Under the pieces are notes generated by a model, which was not told where the DNA came from, did not search any database, and was given only the letters and a program-made list of their open reading frames with translations. Below, piece after piece: positions 35,402 through 43,898 of a DNA stretch of 64,000 nt (the first letter of the stretch is position 1; each line of letters starts with the position of its first letter). The DNA is from JABWCQ01 sp964587105 (GTDB lineage: Bacteria; Electryoneota; RPQS01): positions 16,260-80,259 of the forward strand of contig CAZPKG010000016.1 of assembly GCA_964587105.1 (NCBI GenBank), given 5' to 3'. A program made the translations under genes and the position numbers.

Positions 35402-37726
35402 TTACTTGATGACGACAAACTTGTCGAGATACTGCTCGCCGCCGTACTCGACAGTGAAGTAGTAGATACCACTGACAATCTCCTGATCATTGCGCGTGCG
35501 CAAATCCCAACTCGTTTGTTCGGAGCCGTTGTAATGATCAATTGAAGCCAAGTAGTCGCCGCCGAGTGAGAATATGCGAATGATGCATTTACCCGGTGTG
35601 GTATTGGTTGGCAGACCGCGGAACATCAATTGACGTTTGAACTCGAGTCCCGCCGGTGTTGAGATCGGCGTTCTCTCTCCGGGGTGGCTGCCTTTGTATG
35701 GATTCGGATAAACATATACGCGGGATAGGTCTGTTGCCGCCGCGCCCGAACCGGCCTGTGCCGCGATTGAGACCGAGCGCGTGTTGCCAGTGCGGCCGGA
35801 CTCGAGAACACCCGCGCCGAATACGCCTTTGTCAAAGGCACGCACGACGTATTCATAAGTCTGACCGGGGATCAGATTCATATCCCAATATACATATTCA
35901 AACGTACCGTCAGGATAATGAATCGTGTCAGTCGGCATACCGTAGTTGAAGTTCTGCCATTGAAACTCGCCGGGCAACGTGTCAATCAAATCGTATTCGA
36001 TAAGCCGTTGCCAATCCACCTGCCCTGTTCGGCGTTCGATGCGATAGCCTTCAAAGTCCGAATCGCCTGTAATTGCGTCAACAGAGAGTTCGGCATTCGG
36101 TTTCCAACGAATGCGGGTGCGGTCGGAATAGACGTCAATTGCGTATTCAGGTGCATCGGGAGCAGACGGGCCTTGAAAGTCGTTAAGGTACATCGCCAGC
36201 GCCCATTCGGCATTGACTCCGATGTCGGCAGTGTCGTCGCCTGCGATATAAGCCAGTGTGATCGGTAGGGTTTCGCCGGGGCGAATCGTAAAGCCGTCCG
36301 TTGCATCGGCGCCGAACGAGATCAGCATTCGCCAGTCACCAGCTTCAGGGCTCAACGGATCGATGTCGCCGGACGAAATCATATCATACTTGTCCGAGTT
36401 CGTTTCGGGATCACCGCCGGAGCCACGATCGAAGTTGCGGAATGAAACGCGCAATTGATCGAGGGCAACGGGAGTTTTGACGACACGCATGGCGAAGGTG
36501 CCGGGTCCTGGTCCGTCGTCATCTTCCAAGTCGTCGTATTGCACCGCCATCAAACGGCCGGGATCATAGTAGTTGAAATCGTCGAGCGACGCCGCATCGC
36601 CGGGTTCTCCCTGAGCTTGAATATCCGGGTCGGCAAACATCGCGATGAATACATTGCGCAGGGCCAGCGGGCTGGTGTTGCGAATGCGGTAATCCAAAAG
36701 AATGAAATCCCCGGCGTATGCTTCGGGGAAGGCATAGGTGCGCTGCGTGACAACGATTCCCAACGGAGTGTGTCCATCCACGTCGGGGCTTGAGACAAAT
36801 TCATCTTGAATGTCGTCCATGAACACGGCGTAATATTCCTGCGCACCACGAGCGTTGCCGTCTTCGTCCAGCAGGCCGTCGCCGTCATCATCCAACAGGC
36901 CGGGGCAGCAATCACCGTCGTTGTCACTATCCTCCGCATCCACAAGACCGTCAAAATCATTGTCGGCATAGTCGCGAGCCATGTCGCCGGCAGGGTCTTC
37001 GTCAATGTGCGGCTCGGCATCGTAGTTGCAATTCAGATCATTGTTAGCGTCGCCGGAAACGTCCGTGTCTTCATCTATGTCACCGTCGGCGTCGTCATCC
37101 GTTCCGTTGACTATTTCTTCATCAATCTGGCCGTCGTTGTCATCATCGAATCCGATCAGTCCGCGGCCACCGTCGAAGTTTCTTGAAGCGCGCAGGTTGC
37201 CGTCCCAGTCGTCCGTCGAGATATCCCAGTCGCCGTCTTCATCGAAATCTTTGGCACCAAGCGTGAAGAAGCGGTCGTCGAATCGATCGATGGATTTTGA
37301 TGACAGATGCCAGTCCGGGTTTGCGCTGGTGTTTGAAAACGGAGTGGCGACAATATTTTTGGGATAGAATTCGCCCGTGCCATTATCACCATCGGTAGCC
37401 GTTGAAACGAGCCGGTTTCCGTTAACGATTGCACCTACCCACACGCCGGCAGAAAACAGGAAGTTGTTTCCGCTGTTGATCGGAAACTCCATGCCGGAGA
37501 ATCCGGGGATGTTGTCGGGATTGCCTGCCTGACCGTAGTTAGCGATGGTGAAGCGAACATTGCCGATATCGTGAGCGATCACGTCGGGGCGCGCGCTGGG
37601 ATCGATTTCGTCCAAACGAGCGCGCGTCGGTCCGCGATCCTCGACTTTCCTGGCGTTCGCCGTGTGAACCGCGACGCCAAACGAAAGCGCGGCACAGATA
37701 ATTAGAGTGTATTTGAGTTTCTTCAT
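35402..37726 (-). CDS. Large secreted protein with Asp-rich calcium-type repeats
   Basis: 774 residues. Signal peptide (YTLIICAALSFGVAVHTANA). The region about 185-300 is packed with DxDxDGxxDE-type repeats (FDDDNDGQIDEE, DDDADGDIDEDTD, DNDFDGLVDAED, LLDDDGDGLLDEDGN), expected to bind calcium. A fibronectin-like domain lies near 540-660. The C-terminus (VYVYPNPYKGS, FSLGGDYLASI, SGIYYFTVEY, KFVVIK) is a variant of the type IX sorting domain. It sits between the TonB receptor and the lipoprotein gene (15 bases on each side) and may be the surface partner of the receptor. Confidence 0.8.
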   Translation of the reverse strand: MKKLKYTLIICAALSFGVAVHTANARKVEDRGPTRARLDEIDPSARPDVIAHDIGNVRFTIANYGQAGNPDNIPGFSGMEFPINSGNNFLFSAGVWVGAIVNGNRLVSTATDGDNGTGEFYPKNIVATPFSNTSANPDWHLSSKSIDRFDDRFFTLGAKDFDEDGDWDISTDDWDGNLRASRNFDGGRGLIGFDDDNDGQIDEEIVNGTDDDADGDIDEDTDVSGDANNDLNCNYDAEPHIDEDPAGDMARDYADNDFDGLVDAEDSDNDGDCCPGLLDDDGDGLLDEDGNARGAQEYYAVFMDDIQDEFVSSPDVDGHTPLGIVVTQRTYAFPEAYAGDFILLDYRIRNTSPLALRNVFIAMFADPDIQAQGEPGDAASLDDFNYYDPGRLMAVQYDDLEDDDGPGPGTFAMRVVKTPVALDQLRVSFRNFDRGSGGDPETNSDKYDMISSGDIDPLSPEAGDWRMLISFGADATDGFTIRPGETLPITLAYIAGDDTADIGVNAEWALAMYLNDFQGPSAPDAPEYAIDVYSDRTRIRWKPNAELSVDAITGDSDFEGYRIERRTGQVDWQRLIEYDLIDTLPGEFQWQNFNYGMPTDTIHYPDGTFEYVYWDMNLIPGQTYEYVVRAFDKGVFGAGVLESGRTGNTRSVSIAAQAGSGAAATDLSRVYVYPNPYKGSHPGERTPISTPAGLEFKRQLMFRGLPTNTTPGKCIIRIFSLGGDYLASIDHYNGSEQTSWDLRTRNDQEIVSGIYYFTVEYGGEQYLDKFVVIK

Positions 37727-37741
37727 GTGCGGCTCTTTCGA

Positions 37742-40700
37742 TTAAAAGTCCACCGCGAGGCCAAAGCGCACTTGCCGCGGATTGTCCCACGCATCGGGAT
37801 TCGCGCCCGCTTTGGGATTGATGCCGTAATTGGGACTCGAGTTGTCGTTGATGTAACCCGGCTCCCCGTCGTTATAAGTGTCCATCGTGTACTGATTACG
37901 ATCCCAGCCCAAAACGTTTATGGTGTTGAATAGATTGCGAACCTCAAACAACGCTTGGCAATCGAGACCGCCCATACGGAAATGCCGACTTACGTTCACG
38001 TCAGTCGTATAGTTCCAATCGGAGTTCTCAGAAAACTCCTGACCTTCGATATTGCTGCCGTTGATTTGCGTCGGTGTGTATGGCAGGCCGGACAGGAATT
38101 GCGTCAACCAGTTCAAGGTCCAGCCGGTGCGCAGCCATTCTGCCGAGAACGGTTTACCTTTCAGCGGATAATTAGTGCCGAGGTTGAAAACGATTTGATG
38201 GCGGCGATCCCACGCGAGCGGGGTTTCGCCTGCCGGTTCAGCATAATTCGAGCGCGTTACATCTGAACCAATATCATACGAATTTTTGCCGCTGGCCCAT
38301 GACAACGTGTAGGTCACACGGCCCGACAAATACGAACCGTAATCTTTGGTTAAGTTGAACTCAAACCCGCGTACAGACGCATAATCCGCGTTGTAGTAGA
38401 TAGCTGCATTCTGACGACTGGCAAGTGGAATACCAAGATCGAAGAAGAGTTGGTTTTGAGAAGCGGTCTGAATCCAATTCTTGATGTCCTTGTAGTAGGT
38501 AGAGACGTCAAGAAGGAAATCGTTTGCGAATTGATGACGGACACCGAGTTCGTAAGCAATCGTCTTGGATGGTTTTAGATCGGGGTTGCCAATAACGGGC
38601 GTGCCGCCGGTCTGCAATTGATTGACACCGGTGAGGTAGTAATCCTGACGACCGCGCTGATAGAAATAACCGTAATTAAAATGGAATACGTCTTTGTCGG
38701 TGACGCTGTAGGCGATGCCCAAGCGCGGAGAAACATACATCTCACCGTTCTTGCTTGGAGGATCAAAGTCAACAAAATTCGCGAGAGTCGGATCATCTGC
38801 GAGCGGCTGGCGAATTGAGTTTCCGCCAATGCGCCAGTAGTCCAAGCGCAATCCGGCATTGATTATGATGTCGCGGTACTCCATCTTGTCCTGTAAGTAC
38901 GCAGCGCCGGACGAAGGATAGTAGCGATAGACGTCGGTATAAATTCCTTCACCCGCGTTGTCGATCGTCGAGTAGGGGCGATCTTCCGAGGCTACATTGT
39001 AGTAGTTGTATTCGAGTCCGCCTTTAGTTTGGTGGCGCGGATGAACTTGTGACGTGATGTCCCACTTCATCGTGTAGGTTTTGGAATCAAACTCGGCCCA
39101 ATCGGGAACAAGCTGTTGGCTGTTTCCGCCGAGGCCGTCGCCTGCGATGTGAAAACCATTGACGCTTGGATAGGCGTTGCTGGGGTTATTGTAGTCCCAC
39201 ATGCCGTCGCCGTCCATGTCGGTAAACGGTTCACCAATATCGTAGCGGCCATTCAGCGTGCCATCCGCTCCGGGCAAATCGGTGTAGGGTTCGCTAGCAA
39301 CGCCATACTCATTGGCTGCCTTGCCGCCGCCTGAGAGCACGCGCGAAGCGTCATAGATGCCAAGCCTGAACGTCTGGAATGTGTTGGCGTTGAGGTTGTG
39401 GTTCAGCGTGATATACATCTGCTGATCTCGAATCAACTCCGTGCGAACATGATCAGCAGGATTGTATTGATAAGCCTGAAGGTCTTCATCGATGCGGCCA
39501 TCACCGTCGTCGTCAACCCAATTCAACGCCTCTTCATCCATTCGACCATCACCGTCATCATCCGCCAGATCGGCGTCTGCCCCGTCCGTGATACCATCAC
39601 CGTTCAAGTCCTGATATGTCCACTGACGGTAGTCATCCGCATCACTCGCAAGACCCTGAATAGAGGCAAGCGCGTGCATACCGAGCGTTTGCTCGCTGAG
39701 CGGGAAATCGTAGGGGAAGCGCTGCGAAAGCCTGTACCAGAACGGATTAATGCGCTCCTGATTGTTCATCCAACTCGCACTGATCTTGTAATTCTTTTCA
39801 GAATTGTAGGTCAGCTTGAGGTTTGTGTTGTTGTAAACTTCCGCTTTGCGAACATCGGAGCCAAATAGATCCGACACTTGCGGTCTGAACCACTTGTCGC
39901 CGCCGATAATGGTTCCGAATTCGTTGGCGTTACGCCCCCAGAAGGTTCCTGATCCAAAAAACGACATGCTACCGGGAATCTCTACGCCCATACGCGGCAA
40001 GAGCCGATCAGTGATCGGCTCCGGTCCGGAAAGCGAGAGTTCAGTATAATCGTAGTCCTGATATCCTTGTTTGCGGTCGGACATCTGGTGCGGCAATCCC
40101 TTAGATATGTCTCCGCCCAAATCGCTAAACGTCCCGCCGCCCACTCCTGAGAAATCCATGACGTGCTCGACGTGACCGCTGTAAGTGGGATCGCCGTCAC
40201 GCGTGACGAGATTCACAACAGCGGATTGCGCTTCGCCATATTCCGCGCTGAAGCCGGCGGTCAAGACTTGCATTTCTCCGATTGCAGATTTGGGAACCTG
40301 CATGTAGCGCCGTTGGAATTGCGGGTCGCGGACGGCTAAGCCATCCACGAGGAAGAGAATCTCATCCCGACGTCCACCGCGAATGTGGAGGTTTGTACCG
40401 CTTCCCACGACGCCGGCTTGACGCGAAAGCGCGTCGGAGAATTGTGTGACGGGAAGTTCCGTCAATTCGCGCGTGTCCACCGTCCTGACCGTGTTGGCAA
40501 CGTCGCGTTTGATAACATCGCGAACAGCCGTTACCACAACTTCTTCGCCCGTGAGCACGGTCTCTGTGAGCTTTAAGTTCAGCTCGGTCGTTTGCTCGGA
40601 GGCGATGACTACGCCTTGCACCAGTTGCGTTTCGTAGCCAATTGTGGAGACGCGCACGGTGTACTCGCCAATCGGAATGTTGAGCACGAAGAACTCGCCT

Positions 40701-40879
40701 TTGAGATTCGTCGTTGCACCGCGTGTCGTTCCTTCAATGGCCACATTGGCACCGGGGATAGGTTCACCTGTGCCCGTGTCTTTGATGGCGCCGGAGAGTT
40801 TGCCGACGCCCTGCGCCCATCCAAGCGACGCGCAGCTCAGGAGCGCAATCCAAACAAAACAGTATTTCAATTTGATCAT
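37742..40879 (-). CDS. TonB-dependent receptor heading a five-gene operon
   Basis: 1045 residues from ATG 40879, with GGAGG six bases upstream (the frame is open further upstream from a TTG). Signal peptide (KYCFVWIALLSCASLGWAQ), carboxypeptidase-like domain at about 25-110, then the plug (LSRQAGVVGSGTNLHIRGGR, ILFLVDGLAVRDP, AEYGEAQSAVVNLVTRDGDP) and a large barrel ending QVRFGLAVDF. A loop at about 420-470 carries Asp repeats (DLNGDGITDGADADLADDDG, DDDGDGRIDEDLQ) like those in the next gene. Substrate unknown. A consensus promoter and a structured leader precede it. Confidence 0.88.
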   Translation of the reverse strand: MIKLKYCFVWIALLSCASLGWAQGVGKLSGAIKDTGTGEPIPGANVAIEGTTRGATTNLKGEFFVLNIPIGEYTVRVSTIGYETQLVQGVVIASEQTTELNLKLTETVLTGEEVVVTAVRDVIKRDVANTVRTVDTRELTELPVTQFSDALSRQAGVVGSGTNLHIRGGRRDEILFLVDGLAVRDPQFQRRYMQVPKSAIGEMQVLTAGFSAEYGEAQSAVVNLVTRDGDPTYSGHVEHVMDFSGVGGGTFSDLGGDISKGLPHQMSDRKQGYQDYDYTELSLSGPEPITDRLLPRMGVEIPGSMSFFGSGTFWGRNANEFGTIIGGDKWFRPQVSDLFGSDVRKAEVYNNTNLKLTYNSEKNYKISASWMNNQERINPFWYRLSQRFPYDFPLSEQTLGMHALASIQGLASDADDYRQWTYQDLNGDGITDGADADLADDDGDGRMDEEALNWVDDDGDGRIDEDLQAYQYNPADHVRTELIRDQQMYITLNHNLNANTFQTFRLGIYDASRVLSGGGKAANEYGVASEPYTDLPGADGTLNGRYDIGEPFTDMDGDGMWDYNNPSNAYPSVNGFHIAGDGLGGNSQQLVPDWAEFDSKTYTMKWDITSQVHPRHQTKGGLEYNYYNVASEDRPYSTIDNAGEGIYTDVYRYYPSSGAAYLQDKMEYRDIIINAGLRLDYWRIGGNSIRQPLADDPTLANFVDFDPPSKNGEMYVSPRLGIAYSVTDKDVFHFNYGYFYQRGRQDYYLTGVNQLQTGGTPVIGNPDLKPSKTIAYELGVRHQFANDFLLDVSTYYKDIKNWIQTASQNQLFFDLGIPLASRQNAAIYYNADYASVRGFEFNLTKDYGSYLSGRVTYTLSWASGKNSYDIGSDVTRSNYAEPAGETPLAWDRRHQIVFNLGTNYPLKGKPFSAEWLRTGWTLNWLTQFLSGLPYTPTQINGSNIEGQEFSENSDWNYTTDVNVSRHFRMGGLDCQALFEVRNLFNTINVLGWDRNQYTMDTYNDGEPGYINDNSSPNYGINPKAGANPDAWDNPRQVRFGLAVDF

Positions 40880-41017
40880 CAGACACCTCCGGGGGTATCG
40901 CCGCCCGTTAGTCCAGTGGTTAATATTGCCGTTCACCTCAGCGCAAAACAAAAAGCCGTGAGCTTTCGTACACTCCTCACAGAGAGTGAATTAGAAGCGG
41001 CACACGGCAAGCAGACC
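40880..41017 (-). other. Structured 5' leader of the TonB-PorV operon
   Basis: About 138 transcribed bases. GCCGTG (near 41006) can pair with CACGGC (near 40960), enclosing a second hairpin with stem CACTC / GAGTG. TTTTTGTTTT follows the outer stem, then 65 bases to the ribosome site. This resembles an attenuator or RNA switch, but it matches no aptamer family I can recognise. Confidence 0.4.
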
Positions 41018-41024
41018 CATTTGA

Positions 41025-41053
41025 ATAATACAATGGAAAGGCCCCAAAGTCAA
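41025..41053 (-). promoter_or_regulatory. Consensus sigma-70 promoter of the TonB-PorV operon
   Basis: TTGACT (41053-41048), 17 bases, TATTAT (41030-41025) on the minus strand. The rest of the 41054-41240 stretch is AT-rich with no gene seen. Confidence 0.75.
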
Positions 41054-41242
41054 GAGTTTAAGGCTTAATATATAAGGAATATAATAACAACGTCATGTGA
41101 CATAAGTTACAAAGCTTAAGCCTCCTGATTCTTTATAATTCTACGTTATTCAACGGATTAACATGTCAGTTTTGGAGATTGAGGGCGATAAATCGGGAAT
41201 TTGCCTGCACTTTAGAATAACGTGAAGTGGAGGGCAAAAGAA

Positions 41243-41269
41243 AACGCCCCCGGACTTCCGAGGGCGTTC
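41243..41269 (-). terminator. Terminator after glnN
   Basis: AACGCCC...CGG pairs with CCG...GGGCGTT, and on the minus strand TTTTCTTTT follows. It begins 22 bases after the glnN stop. Confidence 0.85.
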
Positions 41270-41290
41270 TTCAAACAAATCTGGCGGAAA

Positions 41291-43474
41291 TTAGTTTAGA
41301 TGCAAGAGGTCGCGATACTTGGGCATCGGCCACAGGCGGGCATCCACCAAGACTTCAAGCTCATCGCCTGAAGCGCGAAGCTCCTGCATCGCGGGGATCA
41401 CCCGGTCGCGGAAGTATTTCGCGGTCACAAGATGATCATCCGTCTCGGGAACATCGGCCCGCGTTTGATCAAGCTGCTGCAGTCGTTCGATAAAACGCTC
41501 GATCGCCTGCGAGAGCAGTTCAAGCAAAGTGCGCTGTCCCGTCAGCATGGCCGAGGAAAGGACGTCTTCCGTTTCTTCTATTGAAGAAGCAATCCGACGT
41601 TGATATTCCAATGCCGCAGGGAGTATCTGCGTCGCTCCCATAGAAGACATCAAGCCCGCCTCGATGCTCGTCATCTTGACATAGGTTTCAAGCTTGACAT
41701 GGTAGCGGCTGTGCAACTCTGCCTCGGTGAGAATACCAAGATATGAGAAAAGCTTGACGGACTTGGGCGTGATGAAGGCTGGAATCGCATCTACAGTCGT
41801 GCGGAGATTGGCAAGGCCGCGTTTTTCCGCTTCCTTGTGCCATTCAGATGAGTAGCCGTCACCACCGAACAGTACGGCCTGATGCTCCGTCAGCACACGT
41901 TGCACGACACCTTTGACCGCCGCATTGAAGTCTTTTTCTTTCTTCTGTGCCTTCTCTATTTCATCTGCCATGAACTGCAACGACTCGGCAACGATCGCGT
42001 TTATGACCATGTTTGGTCGGGCGATATTCTGTCCACTGCCGACAGCGCGAAACTCAAACTTGTTGGCGGTGAAGGCAAACGGTGACGTGCGATTGCGGTC
42101 GGAATCGTGCAACGGGAGTGGTGGAAGCGACGTCACTCCGATGTCCAAAAAGGCGGCGCCTTTCTTTTTGACCTCTTTGCCTCCGATGATCGATTCAACC
42201 ACGTCGGTCAGGGTATCGCCAAGATAAACGCTCATGATCGCCGGAGGAGCTTCATTTGCACCCAAGCGGTGATCGTTTGCCGGCGTGGCAATTGACGCGC
42301 GAAGCAGATCGCCGTGTAAATGCAGTGCACGAACAGTCGCAGACAAGAAGACGAGGAACTGCGCGTTTTCCTGCGGCGTACTGCCAGGCTCGAGGAGATT
42401 TGTGCCGCGATCATCGGCCATTGACCAATTGTTGTGTTTGCCACTGCCGTTAATTCCGGCAAATGGTTTTTCATGCGTCAGGCAAGCAAGCTCATGGCGT
42501 GCCGCAACCCGCTTCATGACCGACATCATTAGCATATTGTGATCGGTGGCAATATTCGCGCGCTCAAAAACCGGCGCGAACTCAAATTGCCCGGGCGCAA
42601 CTTCGTTGTGCCGCGTTGTCACGGGAATACCGAGTTTGTACAATTCAACTTCGAGGTCTTCCATGAAGGCCAGCACTCGCTCTGGAATTGAACCAAAGTA
42701 GTGATCTTCCATCTCCTGTCCCTTGGGCGGACGTGCACCGTAGAGCGTGCGGCCACAGGTCATTAAGTCAGGGCGATCGAGAAACAGCTTGCGATCGACA
42801 AGAAAATACTCTTGCTCACAGCCAACCGTGGTGACAACTTGTTTGGCGTCGTGGCCGAACAATTTTAACACGCGAATTGCGGCTTTACTAATGGCGTCGA
42901 TTGAGCGCAACAACGGCGCCTTCTTATCGAGCGCATGTCCGTTGAAGCCAATGAACACACTGGGAATATACAGAGTTTTGCCGTAACGGCCCTCCATTAG
43001 GAAGGCAGGACTGGTAGGATCCCATCCGGTATATCCGCGCGCTTCAAATGTTGAGCGCGTCCCGCCTGATGGGAAACTCGAAGCGTCCGGCTCGCCTTGC
43101 AACAGATTTGCTCCGGTGAACTCTGTGATTACTCCGCCGTCTTGAGTCGGAATCAAGAAGGACTGATGCTTTTCGGCGGTCAACCCATGAAGCGGATGAA
43201 ACCAGTGCGAATAGTGTGTCGCACCTCGTGCCATCGCCCAATCCTTCATCGCGGCGGCAATTACATCCGCCGTCGCGGGATCCAATTCGTGTCCTGAGTC
43301 TTGAATTGCCAGCAGGTGTTTGTACACAGGCTTAGGCAAGACTTGGCGCATCACCGACAAAGAGAAGACGTTCTGCCCAAAAAGTTCTGAAGGCTGGAGC
43401 GGGTGTGCTGATCCATTGCGCGCGGGGCCGTTTGCTGACACGTGTGATTCCTGACGATGAAGTGTTTTGTTCAT
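41291..43474 (-). CDS. glnN: Glutamine synthetase type III
   Basis: 727 residues from ATG 43474, matching the usual GSIII length; the frame stays open into the previous gene. It makes glutamine from glutamate, ammonia and ATP. GSIII landmarks: GARNG-free N-terminal domain then FPSGGTRSTFEARGYTGWD, CEQEYFLVD, PVTTRHNEVAPGQFEFAP, HEKPFAGINGSGKHNNWS and the LGANEAPPAIMSVYLG segment. GSIII is common in Bacteroidetes and Cyanobacteria. No obvious ribosome site precedes the start. It is 40 bases after a thioesterase gene, an unusual partner. Confidence 0.93.
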   Translation of the reverse strand: MNKTLHRQESHVSANGPARNGSAHPLQPSELFGQNVFSLSVMRQVLPKPVYKHLLAIQDSGHELDPATADVIAAAMKDWAMARGATHYSHWFHPLHGLTAEKHQSFLIPTQDGGVITEFTGANLLQGEPDASSFPSGGTRSTFEARGYTGWDPTSPAFLMEGRYGKTLYIPSVFIGFNGHALDKKAPLLRSIDAISKAAIRVLKLFGHDAKQVVTTVGCEQEYFLVDRKLFLDRPDLMTCGRTLYGARPPKGQEMEDHYFGSIPERVLAFMEDLEVELYKLGIPVTTRHNEVAPGQFEFAPVFERANIATDHNMLMMSVMKRVAARHELACLTHEKPFAGINGSGKHNNWSMADDRGTNLLEPGSTPQENAQFLVFLSATVRALHLHGDLLRASIATPANDHRLGANEAPPAIMSVYLGDTLTDVVESIIGGKEVKKKGAAFLDIGVTSLPPLPLHDSDRNRTSPFAFTANKFEFRAVGSGQNIARPNMVINAIVAESLQFMADEIEKAQKKEKDFNAAVKGVVQRVLTEHQAVLFGGDGYSSEWHKEAEKRGLANLRTTVDAIPAFITPKSVKLFSYLGILTEAELHSRYHVKLETYVKMTSIEAGLMSSMGATQILPAALEYQRRIASSIEETEDVLSSAMLTGQRTLLELLSQAIERFIERLQQLDQTRADVPETDDHLVTAKYFRDRVIPAMQELRASGDELEVLVDARLWPMPKYRDLLHLN

Positions 43475-43514
43475 GGGCGAGAGTGAAGGGATGGTGTGAG
43501 GTTGCAAGTGCGGA

Positions 43515-43898
43515 TCAATTCGGACGTTTGTCGATCTTCTTGGGTTTGCCATTCTCATCCACGGAGACAAACACGGCGCTGGTTTTGACGACGACGGTGC
43601 CGTCCGAGCTGCGAACAGCCTCGATTTCAAAGGCGCAGCTGGTGCGGCCAATGCGTGGATTCAAACAGAAGAAATGGATGATGTCGCCTTCGCGCACCGG
43701 ATGGTGAAATTCAAACTCGCCGAACTTCAATGTGACCATGAAACGTTCACCAGTGTATTCACGGGCGAAAATCGCGGCGGCCTCGTCCACCCAAGCCATC
43801 ATGTTGCCGCCGAACAAGGTTTTGTTCATACCCAGATTCTGCACCATACAGACCTTGGATGAAACTTTGTAGCGGCCCGGAGTTTCGGTGTGAGTCAT
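43515..43898 (-). CDS. Hotdog-fold acyl-CoA thioesterase
   Basis: 127 residues, YciA/BACH-like acyl-CoA hydrolase. The family motif is NKTLFGGNMMAWVDEAAAIF with the catalytic Asp, and strand MVTLKFGEFEFHHPVREGD follows. It hydrolyses acyl-CoA to free acid and CoA in the cytoplasm. Its ATG overlaps the stop of the preceding protease gene by one base, so translation is coupled. Confidence 0.85.
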   Translation of the reverse strand: MTHTETPGRYKVSSKVCMVQNLGMNKTLFGGNMMAWVDEAAAIFAREYTGERFMVTLKFGEFEFHHPVREGDIIHFFCLNPRIGRTSCAFEIEAVRSSDGTVVVKTSAVFVSVDENGKPKKIDKRPN

